The notes under the pieces were generated by a model, which had not been told where the DNA came from, ran no database searches, and worked only from the letters and a program-made list of their open reading frames with translations. The translations under genes and the position numbers were made by a program. From Actinomycetes bacterium (GTDB lineage: Bacteria > Actinomycetota > Acidimicrobiia > Acidimicrobiales > Microtrichaceae): 5,694 bases of DNA. This document shows, one piece after another, positions 1 through 5,694 of the stretch (its first letter is position 1; each line of letters opens with the position of its first letter). The DNA is taken from positions 1-5,694 of the forward strand of contig JAFAFZ010000294.1 in NCBI GenBank assembly GCA_023423215.1. The letters run 5' to 3'.

Positions 1-4
1 TTGT

Positions 5-46
5 GGGGGTTGGGGGTTGGGGTGCGGGTGGGCGGGGTGGGCCGGG
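5..46 (+). repeat. G-run tract, potential G-quadruplex
   Basis: Eight runs of three to five G lie at 5-9, 12-16, 19-22, 26-28, 30-32, 34-37, 39-41 and 44-46, separated by one to three bases. Four or more such runs satisfy the usual pattern for an intramolecular G-quadruplex. The tract is just downstream of the kinase gene stop and on the strand opposite its mRNA, so the kinase transcript would carry a C-rich 3' tail here. The sequence pattern is directly visible. Folding or function is inference, and the tract may continue beyond the window edge. Confidence 0.5.
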
Positions 47-53
47 ACGGCCC
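39..53 (-). terminator. Possible GC hairpin terminator of the kinase gene
   Basis: A 5-bp inverted repeat (39-43 with 49-53, five-base loop) starts 8 bases past the stop codon of the minus-strand kinase gene. The transcript after it is C-rich and has no U run, so it is not a standard intrinsic terminator. The hairpin plus a C-rich tail could support Rho-dependent or hairpin-only termination. This is weak evidence from position and structure only. Confidence 0.3.
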
Positions 54-61
54 CGACGCGA

Positions 62-1207
62 TCAGCCGCCGAGCAGGCGGTTGGCGCGGTCCAAGCCGAA
101 CCGGCCGACCCGGGCGCGTCGCGCCAGCAGCTGCGCTGCGGCGGTCGGATCCTCGGGCGGTTCGTCGAGCAGCAGCGCCGAGCACGTCGTGCGGGTCGTG
201 AACGTCGTGACCCACGCGTGCTCGACCTCGGCTGGGTCGACCGCTCGGCCCTCGTCGCGCAGACCGCCGACGAACGCGGCCACCAGGTCGTCCGCGACCT
301 GGTCCAGCGACTCGGCCGGCAGGTCGCCGCACAGCGCGGCACCGGCGATCAGCTGGGCCAGGTCCGAACCGACGGGCGCGACGCAGCCGTAGCTCCAGTC
401 GATCGCCACGACGTCGCCGTCGCCCGGCTCACGCAGGTTGTCGGGTGCGGCGTCGCCGTGGCCCACGCCGTGGGGGAGTGCCTCGAGCTGCTCGAGCAGG
501 GCGGGCATCGCCTCGGCCAGGGCGAACAGGTCGTCGCGGTGGCGATCGTCGACAGCGGCGACCACGTCCGGCGCCTGCCAGAACCCGGGGTCGGACTGCA
601 GGGCCAGGTCGAAGTTGGTGATCTTGCCGAAGAACAGCTCGCCCATCGGCCGACGGTCCAGACCGAACCGCTCGACCGCCGTCCGCTCGTCCCAACGTCC
701 CGCCAGGCGGCCGAGTGCGGTGGCGGCTCGCACCAGCCGCGCGGGGCCGACCTCGCCGATGTCCGCCACGTCCTCCATCCAGAGGGTGATGCGATCGGGG
801 GTGCGGGCGATCCAGAACAGCCGCGGCATGCGCAGGGGTGCGGGCAGGTGGTCGCCCAGCCCGCACTCGTAGAGGCGTGGCTCGTCGGTCCAGTCCAGGT
901 TGCGCAGCACGCTCTCGCGGAAGGGCTCGGGGACGAACTCCCAGTAGGGCGAGTCGGACGCGGGCCGCAGGGTCTTCGCGACGAGCGACCACGGCGTGCC
1001 GTCGGTCAACCGGCCGTGCACCCGGTCCAGCCGCTCCGTGGTCATGTTCACCACCGAGCACAGCGGATCGACCTGCCAGGTGACGCCGCCGGAGGTGTCC
1101 CTCCCCGTGAGCATGCCGGCCACTGCCGCGGCGGTGACGTCGTCCATGCCCAGCTCCCCGTGGACCTCCGGTGGGCCGGGCGTCGGCCCGGCGGGCGATG
1201 TGGCCAT
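62..1207 (-). CDS. APH/choline-kinase-fold phosphotransferase, substrate unknown
   Basis: This is a 381-residue cytoplasmic protein of the aminoglycoside phosphotransferase/kinase-like superfamily, predicted to transfer a phosphate from ATP to a small molecule. The visible kinase marks are a VAK lysine near residue 78 (candidate ATP contact), WMEDV near 143-147 (hinge-like), the catalytic loop HGDAAPDN at 250-257 (H250, D252, N257) and IDW at 269-271 with the metal-binding Asp. The length is somewhat above the usual 260-350 for the family. The start at 1207 is chosen because GGAGGAG (1220-1214) stands 6 bases ahead of it. An ATG five codons upstream, at 1222, would contain that Shine-Dalgarno site and has none of its own. 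The gene is divergent from a marR gene, with the putative MarR site on its -35 box, so repression by that regulator is likely. The substrate could be an antibiotic, a sugar or a metabolite. No sequence feature identifies it, and calling it a resistance gene would go beyond the evidence. Confidence 0.85.
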   Translation of the reverse strand: MATSPAGPTPGPPEVHGELGMDDVTAAAVAGMLTGRDTSGGVTWQVDPLCSVVNMTTERLDRVHGRLTDGTPWSLVAKTLRPASDSPYWEFVPEPFRESVLRNLDWTDEPRLYECGLGDHLPAPLRMPRLFWIARTPDRITLWMEDVADIGEVGPARLVRAATALGRLAGRWDERTAVERFGLDRRPMGELFFGKITNFDLALQSDPGFWQAPDVVAAVDDRHRDDLFALAEAMPALLEQLEALPHGVGHGDAAPDNLREPGDGDVVAIDWSYGCVAPVGSDLAQLIAGAALCGDLPAESLDQVADDLVAAFVGGLRDEGRAVDPAEVEHAWVTTFTTRTTCSALLLDEPPEDPTAAAQLLARRARVGRFGLDRANRLLGG

Positions 1208-1213
1208 GGTGCG

Positions 1214-1220
1214 CTCCTCC
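1214..1220 (-). promoter_or_regulatory. Shine-Dalgarno site that fixes the kinase start
   Basis: GGAGGAG on the minus strand lies 6 bases before the ATG at 1207. It overlaps the first codons of the longer reading starting at 1222, which makes the downstream ATG the better start. Confidence 0.8.
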
Positions 1221-1223
1221 ATC

Positions 1224-1250
1224 CGGGCCGCCGATGGGTGCGGCCGCCCG
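1224..1250 (-). repeat. Imperfect inverted repeat in the kinase 5' UTR
   Basis: Two 9-base arms (1224-1232 and 1242-1250) match at eight of nine positions around a 9-base loop, upstream of the kinase Shine-Dalgarno site. In RNA this is a stable GC stem of 5 bp, one mismatch, then 3 bp. It may simply reflect high GC. No known riboswitch is recognised in this leader. Confidence 0.3.
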
Positions 1251-1263
1251 GCCCCTGTCGATC

Positions 1264-1292
1264 ACGGTACGACTGCGAGCTAGATTGGTCAA
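1264..1292 (-). promoter_or_regulatory. Promoter of the kinase gene
   Basis: On the minus strand, TTGACC (1292-1287) resembles the -35 consensus and is followed, after exactly 17 bases, by TACCGT (1269-1264), a TAnnnT -10 box. Transcription would start near 1257, giving a leader of about 50 bases before the ATG at 1207. The -35 box lies inside the left arm of the inverted repeat at 1286-1304, so a protein bound there would block sigma-factor contact. Confidence 0.6.
1281..1286 (+). promoter_or_regulatory. -10 box of marR, probably leaderless
   Basis: TAGATT fits TAnnnT and ends 7 bases before the ATG at 1294, which puts the expected transcription start at or next to the start codon. No Shine-Dalgarno sequence precedes the ATG, which agrees with a leaderless mRNA. 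No convincing -35 box is seen at the right spacing. Confidence 0.55.
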
Positions 1293-1304
1293 CATGGTTG
1301 ACCA
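1286..1304. promoter_or_regulatory. Perfect inverted repeat, probable MarR operator
   Basis: TGGTCAAC (1286-1293) and GTTGACCA (1297-1304) are exact reverse complements with ATG, the marR start codon, as the 3-base spacer. A near-20-bp dyad next to or within its own gene is typical of MarR-family operators, which bind as dimers. The site covers the end of the marR -10 box, its predicted transcription start and the -35 box of the divergent kinase gene. A single bound dimer could therefore repress both genes. The dyad is seen directly; binding by this MarR is inferred. Confidence 0.7.
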
Positions 1305-1758
1305 GTTTGGCGAGGACGGTGCGCATGCGTTCGTCGCACTCGACCGCCTGCAGCAGCGGGCGCAGCGTGAGGTCGGCGCACGGCTGCCCCCGGACGCCGC
1401 AGGCCTGCGCGGCTCGCACGGACGCATCCTCGACATGATCGGCCCCGACGGCAGCCGGCCGACCGAGCTGGCACGCGGCGCCTGGATCTCGAAGCAGGCG
1501 ATCGGCCAGCGGGTGAAGGAGCTCGAGGAGCTCGGGTGGGTCACCGTCGCCCCCGATCCGGATGACGGCCGTGCGGTGCGCGTGCGCCGCACCGCCGAGG
1601 GCGACCGTGTGCGGACGGGCGCGGTGCGGGCGATCCGCCGCATGGAGCACGACTGGGCCCAGCAGGTCGGCGTCGAGCGCTACCGCGCGTTCCGCGAGGT
1701 GCTCGACGAGCTCGGGTCCCTCGTGGTGCAGGACACCGACGAGGACGACCGGTCGTGA
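1294..1758 (+). CDS. MarR-family transcriptional regulator
   Basis: This 154-residue protein is a typical length for a MarR dimeric winged-helix repressor. An N-terminal helical segment (about 5-30) is followed by the winged helix at roughly 41-102. The segment near 56-80 (TELARGAWISKQAIGQRVKEL) holds the helix-turn-helix, with the recognition helix at its end. The wing is DPDDGRAVRVRRT at 88-100, carrying the family's D-x-D-x-R wing signature. Helices after 103 would complete the dimer interface. There is no cysteine, so thiol-based redox sensing of the OhrR kind is unlikely and a small-molecule ligand is more probable. The start at 1294 is chosen because the winged helix then sits at the normal distance, a -10 box ends 7 bases upstream, and the upstream frame has no support. 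The gene is divergent from the kinase, which is its most likely target together with itself. Confidence 0.92.
   Translation: MVDQFGEDGAHAFVALDRLQQRAQREVGARLPPDAAGLRGSHGRILDMIGPDGSRPTELARGAWISKQAIGQRVKELEELGWVTVAPDPDDGRAVRVRRTAEGDRVRTGAVRAIRRMEHDWAQQVGVERYRAFREVLDELGSLVVQDTDEDDRS
1745..1756. repeat. 12-bp palindrome at the 3' end of marR
   Basis: ACGACCGGTCGT is a perfect 12-bp palindrome that runs into the first base of the marR stop codon. It shares the CGACCGG/CCGGTCG core with a second palindrome 31 bases downstream. In RNA it could form only a small hairpin. Its function is unknown. Confidence 0.35.
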
Positions 1759-1787
1759 CACCGCACGCGACGCGCTGAGCCGTCCGG

Positions 1788-1799
1788 CCGGTCGACCGG
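1788..1799. repeat. 12-bp palindrome between marR and the ABC-F gene
   Basis: CCGGTCGACCGG is a perfect palindrome in the 95-base marR/ABC-F gap, about 40 bases upstream of the ABC-F -10 box. As RNA it can form a 4-bp stem with a TCGA loop. There is no U run, so it is not a standard terminator. It may be a protein site or a chance product of high GC. Confidence 0.35.
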
Positions 1800-1838
1800 A
1801 GGTCCGGAACCGCATTCGGGGGCCGTCGGGGCGGCCGG

Positions 1839-1844
1839 TAGCCT
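1839..1844 (+). promoter_or_regulatory. -10 box of the ABC-F gene
   Basis: TAGCCT matches TAnnnT and ends 9 bases before the ATG at 1854, so the transcript would have almost no leader. No Shine-Dalgarno sequence is present. The same ten bases, GGTAGCCTGG, recur at 3826-3835 ahead of the SMR gene, which supports reading both as promoter elements. No clear -35 box is seen. Confidence 0.55.
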
Positions 1845-1853
1845 GGCCCGCCG

Positions 1854-3830
<1,977 letters not shown>

Positions 3831-3857
3831 CCTGGGCGACCGAGGGATCCCACCTCA

Positions 3858-3900
3858 GCCGACGAGGGGCGCACCGTACCGGTCCAGGAACGACGGGCGC
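3858..3900 (+). promoter_or_regulatory. Guanidine-III (ykkC-III) riboswitch
   Basis: The leader carries the hallmark words of this compact pseudoknot aptamer in the right order: ACGAGG (3862-3867), GCGC...CCGTACC (3869-3880), GGTC..AGGA (3881-3889) and ACGG.GCGC (3893-3900). Helix P1 can form between 3858-3861 and 3880-3883, with one G-U pair. Helix P2 can form between 3869-3877 and 3893-3900, as 8 bp with a bulged A at 3873. The interleaved order of strands gives the expected H-type pseudoknot. From memory it closely resembles the Thermobifida fusca example, with small differences: a shifted or shortened P1, the bulged A, and AGGAACG in place of AGGACAAG. The class binds guanidinium and usually turns on genes for guanidinium export or breakdown. 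Here it is directly upstream of a Gdx-type exporter, which is strong contextual support. Confidence 0.87.
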
Positions 3901-3911
3901 AGGAGCACCGT
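3893..3911 (+). promoter_or_regulatory. Candidate anti-P2 hairpin that loops up the ribosome-binding site
   Basis: The 3' strand of riboswitch helix P2 (3893-3898) can instead pair with 3905-3911. The pairs are A3893-U3911, C3894-G3910, G3895-C3909, G3896-C3908, G3897-C3906 and C3898-G3905, with A3907 bulged. The loop is GCAGGA (3899-3904), which holds most of the Shine-Dalgarno AGGAG (3901-3905). The pairing copies the inner six pairs of P2, because GCACCGT occurs at both 3871-3877 and 3905-3911. Guanidinium binding would favour P2 and free the ribosome-binding site. The pairing is visible; the switching role is inferred. Confidence 0.55.
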
Positions 3912-3912
3912 C

Positions 3913-4230
3913 ATGGCCTGGATCATCCTCGTCGTCGCCGGACTGTTCGAGGTCGCCTGGGCGACCCTGCTGGACGAGACGAAGGGCTTCACGCGCGTCG
4001 CGCCCACCGTCGGGTTCGTCGTCACCCTCGTCATCAGCATGTGGTTGCTCAGCGTGGCGACCCGCACGATCCCCATCGGCACCGGGTACGCCGTCTGGGT
4101 CGGCATCGGCGCGGTCGGCGCGTTCGCCGTCGGCCTGCTGCGGGGACACGCCACCACCCCTGCACAGCTCCTGGCGATGGCGGCGCTCGTCGGGTCGATC
4201 GTCGCGGTGAAGCTCACCGCGGCGCACTGA
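3913..4230 (+). CDS. sugE: SMR-family guanidinium exporter Gdx (SugE)
   Basis: This 105-residue inner-membrane protein has four predicted helices (about 2-20, 28-49, 55-75 and 84-103), the standard size for a small multidrug resistance family member. The N-terminus MAWIILVVAGLFEVAWA closely follows the SugE/Gdx pattern, and PIGTGYAVWVGIGAVGA (54-70) is the family's conserved third helix. The Gdx binding-site set is in place: Glu13, Trp16, Ser42, Tyr59 and Trp62. This separates it from polyspecific drug exporters of the EmrE type. Gdx proteins work as antiparallel dual-topology homodimers that swap protons for guanidinium, and the single gene fits a homodimer. AGGAG at 3901-3905 lies 7 bases before the ATG. 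The guanidine-III riboswitch upstream independently supports guanidinium as the substrate. One oddity is that the loop before helix 4 reads LLRGHATTP, without the Gly-Glu pair common in SugE there. It converges on the lrp-type gene with only 6 bases between stop codons. Confidence 0.93.
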   Translation: MAWIILVVAGLFEVAWATLLDETKGFTRVAPTVGFVVTLVISMWLLSVATRTIPIGTGYAVWVGIGAVGAFAVGLLRGHATTPAQLLAMAALVGSIVAVKLTAAH

Positions 4231-4236
4231 GCGCGA

Positions 4237-4683
4237 TCAGGCGAACAGCTCGACGTCGCGCAGGATGATGCGGGTCGAGCTCTCGACGACGCCGGCGTGC
4301 GGCTTCCAGCTGGTCAGCAGGCGGTCGAGCGCAGCGACGTCCGGGCACGCGAGCAGCACGACGTAGTCGAGCGCCCCCGTCACGTGGAAGGCGCCCAGCA
4401 CCTCGGGCGCCGCGCGCAGGCGGGCCTCGAACTCGTCGTAGTCGGCGTCGGGTTCGAGGCGCAGCTCGGTGATCGCGCGCAGGCCCATGCCCAGGGCGGA
4501 CAGGTCGACCTCGGCGTGGTAGCCCCGCAGCACGCCGAGCTGCTCGAGCCGCCGCACCCGATCCGCGGTCGAGGTGGGCCCCAGTCCCACACGCTCGCCC
4601 AGCTCGCGCCACGTGAGCCGGGCGTCGATGCGCAGTTCGCCGAGGATCGCTCGGTCGATCGGGTCGATCACCGGTGGTTCCAC
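4237..4683 (-). CDS. Lrp/AsnC-family transcriptional regulator
   Basis: This 148-residue protein has the usual Lrp/AsnC length and two-domain layout. The N-terminal winged helix (about 7-54) reads IDPIDRAILGELRIDARLTW then ELGERVGLGPTSTADRVRRLEQLGVLRGY, the family signature. The C-terminal RAM/ligand-binding domain (about 67-142) includes VTGALDYVVLLAC (101-113), where family members contact amino-acid effectors between subunits. The protein would form dimers or octamers that respond to an amino acid. The start is GTG at 4683, with a -10 box ending 8 bases upstream and no Shine-Dalgarno sequence. A GTG at 4671 would drop four residues and is a possible alternative. It is divergent from the LysE-family exporter, and Lrp-type regulators next to LysE exporters usually control them. 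The effector cannot be read from the sequence. Confidence 0.92.
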   Translation of the reverse strand: MEPPVIDPIDRAILGELRIDARLTWRELGERVGLGPTSTADRVRRLEQLGVLRGYHAEVDLSALGMGLRAITELRLEPDADYDEFEARLRAAPEVLGAFHVTGALDYVVLLACPDVAALDRLLTSWKPHAGVVESSTRIILRDVELFA

Positions 4684-4691
4684 GGTGGATC

Positions 4692-4720
4692 AGCTTATCG
4701 ACGCATCACAACCCTCTGAA
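4692..4720 (-). promoter_or_regulatory. Promoter of the Lrp-type regulator
   Basis: On the minus strand, TTCAGA (4720-4715) matches the -35 consensus at four of six positions. TAAGCT (4697-4692), a TAnnnT box, follows after 17 bases. Transcription would start near 4685, one or two bases before the GTG at 4683, giving a leaderless message. Confidence 0.5.
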
Positions 4721-4750
4721 ACCCGGTGTCCTCACTGTCATGCTCGGTGC

Positions 4751-5461
4751 ATGTTCTTCTCCCAGCTCCTGGGCGGCCTGGTCATCGGGCTGCCGCTGAT
4801 GGCGGCCGTCGGTCCCATCGCCATCCTGCTGCTGGACCAGGGCCTCGAGCGGGGCACGCGGGCGGCCATGCCGGCGGCGCTCGGCGTCGCGTCGGCCGAT
4901 CTGACGTTCTCGGCGATCGCGGCGGTCGCGGGCGCGTCCGCTGCGGCACTGCTCGGTCCGGTGACGGGTTGGCTGTCGTTGGGAGCGGTCGCGCTGCTGG
5001 GAGTCCTCGCCGTCCGGTTGTTCCGGACCTCGATCGCGGAGCTGCGGGTACGACGGGCGGTGCCCGCAGCGTCCGCACCCCTGGTGACCCCGGCGCTGGC
5101 CCCGGTCGGCGCGGCATCCGGCCAGGGGGTCCCTCCGCACGACGACGCCGCGACCGTCGAGGAGGGCGCGGCCTTCGGCAGCCTGGAGGGCGTGCGCCTG
5201 GCGGCGGCGTTCTACGGCCTGACGGTCGTGAACCCGCTGACCGTCGTGATGTTCGCCGCGGTCGTCGTGGCCGGTGGTACCGGCGCCGGCACGCCGGGCT
5301 GGATCCTCGGGATGGCGCTGGCGTCGTTGCTCGTGCACGGCGGGTGGGTGCTGGTGGGCGCAGCGCTCGGCACCGCGATCGGTCCTCGCGCCACCGCCTC
5401 GGTCCGGCTGGGAGCCTCGGTGCTGATGGCGGCGCTGGCCCTGCACCTGCTGCTCGGCTGA
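4751..5461 (+). CDS. LysE-family amino-acid exporter
   Basis: This 236-residue membrane protein of the LysE/RhtB superfamily is expected to export an amino acid or related small metabolite. Hydrophobic segments lie near 5-27, 42-66, 73-91, 148-174, 183-207 and 217-235, giving the usual six. The first conserved motif, AAVGPIAILLLDQGLERG (18-35), matches the family's GP...G pattern. NPLTVVMFA (161-169) matches the second, at the start of the later helices. Between them lies a loop of about 50 residues (95-145), rich in Ala, Pro and charge, and longer than in compact RhtB proteins. The ATG at 4751 is the first start compatible with the N-terminal motif. It has no clear Shine-Dalgarno sequence. 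A 67-base divergent gap separates it from the Lrp-type gene, which probably regulates it. The substrate cannot be assigned: lysine, arginine and threonine-like compounds are all possible. Confidence 0.88.
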   Translation: MFFSQLLGGLVIGLPLMAAVGPIAILLLDQGLERGTRAAMPAALGVASADLTFSAIAAVAGASAAALLGPVTGWLSLGAVALLGVLAVRLFRTSIAELRVRRAVPAASAPLVTPALAPVGAASGQGVPPHDDAATVEEGAAFGSLEGVRLAAAFYGLTVVNPLTVVMFAAVVVAGGTGAGTPGWILGMALASLLVHGGWVLVGAALGTAIGPRATASVRLGASVLMAALALHLLLG

Positions 5462-5475
5462 ACCGGCGACAAGCC

Positions 5476-5694
5476 TCAGGCGGCGAACAGGCGGCGCTCC
5501 GCCGGGGAGAGCGCCTCGGGCCAGCGCTGGTAGAGCTCGGCGGCGTCCGGGTGCGCGGCCCGGAAGGCGGCCATCAGGTCCTCGAGCGCGCCGGCGGGCG
5601 CGGCGAGCCACAACGCCGGCATCACCAGGGTCTCCTCGTGGTCGAGGTGGCGCAGGTTCAGCGCGGCCATGCGGTGGAACGCGCGGTACAGCGC
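5476..5694 (-). CDS. Hemerythrin-like (HHE) domain protein, C-terminal part only
   Basis: The frame is open to the right edge of the window, so the 5' end is missing and only the last 72 residues are seen. It contains FHRMAALNLRHLDHEETLVMPALW, where H-L-D-H-E gives an HxxxE metal-ligand pair followed by the typical EE...P of the third hemerythrin helix. A preceding His (FHR) may be another ligand. The tail ends in LSPAERRLFAA, a type of ending I associate with actinobacterial HHE proteins. Such proteins bind a di-iron centre and sense or store oxygen or nitric oxide. An internal ATG at 5670 exists, but the upstream frame continues in the same style and the metal-site helix would be cut, so it is unlikely to be the start. 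It converges on the LysE-family gene with a 14-base gap holding no visible terminator. Family assignment is moderately sure. Confidence 0.65.
   Translation of the reverse strand, partial: ALYRAFHRMAALNLRHLDHEETLVMPALWLAAPAGALEDLMAAFRAAHPDAAELYQRWPEALSPAERRLFAA

Noticed and set aside
1240..1247. GCGGCCGC palindrome as an operator in the kinase leader
   Set aside because: An 8-base GC-only palindrome is expected often at this base composition, and no second site or conservation can be shown here.
1171..1293. Longer N-terminus for the MarR protein starting at 1171
   Set aside because: The extra 41 residues lack MarR similarity, overlap the kinase coding start and cover both promoters and the dyad. 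The ATG at 1294 fits the family length.
17..1438. 473-codon open frame on the + strand opposite the kinase gene
   Set aside because: It is antisense to a well-supported kinase, runs through the divergent promoter region and into marR, and its Gln/Arg/Gly-rich translation shows no family motif. It is a by-product of high GC codon bias.
4231..4236. Bidirectional terminator between the exporter and the Lrp-type gene
   Set aside because: Only six bases separate the stop codons, and no stem with flanking U/A runs is visible there.
4574..4750. Longer N-terminus for the LysE-family protein
   Set aside because: It would overlap the Lrp-type gene and its promoter, and place a polar Cys/His/Ser-rich stretch before the first membrane helix, which normally begins close to the N-terminus.
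4706..5611. 301-codon - frame opposite the LysE-family gene
   Set aside because: The composition is Arg/Gln/Gly-rich and lies antisense to clear transmembrane segments and LysE motifs. There is no supporting signal.

Overview
The window is about 70% or more G+C with strong G/C third-position bias. Several genes have a TAnnnT -10 element 7-9 bases before the start codon and no Shine-Dalgarno sequence, which suggests leaderless transcripts. Together with a guanidine-III type riboswitch, this points to a high-GC actinobacterium, possibly a deep-branching class such as Acidimicrobiia or Nitriliruptoria. The exact lineage is a guess. No rRNA, tRNA, insertion sequence, CRISPR array or phage gene is visible, and the segment looks chromosomal.

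Layout: (1) 1-61 is a G-rich tail with a GC hairpin downstream of the first gene. (2) 62-1207 (-) encodes an APH/choline-kinase-fold phosphotransferase, divergent from a MarR-family regulator at 1294-1758 (+). The 86-base gap between them holds both promoters, and a perfect 8-3-8 inverted repeat (1286-1304) sits on the marR start codon and on the kinase -35 box. (3) 1854-3830 (+) encodes a complete ABC-F ATPase with two ABC domains and a C-terminal coiled coil. (4) 3828-4230 (+) is a self-contained guanidinium-export unit: a promoter whose -10 box overlaps the ABC-F stop codon, a guanidine-III riboswitch (about 3858-3900), a Shine-Dalgarno site, and a 105-residue SMR exporter of the Gdx/SugE type. 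(5) 4237-4683 (-) encodes an Lrp/AsnC regulator, divergent from a LysE-family exporter at 4751-5461 (+). (6) 5476-5694 (-) is the C-terminal end of a probable hemerythrin-domain protein cut by the window edge.

The window contains three small regulatory modules: a MarR-controlled kinase, a riboswitch-controlled guanidinium exporter and an Lrp-linked amino-acid exporter, with an ABC-F ribosome-associated ATPase between the first two. The strongest new observation is in the exporter leader. The 7-base word GCACCGT occurs both in the 5' strand of riboswitch helix P2 (3871-3877) and between the Shine-Dalgarno site and the ATG (3905-3911). Both copies can pair with the same strand (3893-3898), in the same register and with the same bulged A. 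That forms a ready-made switch in which the ligand-free leader would loop up the ribosome-binding site and the guanidinium-bound form would release it.
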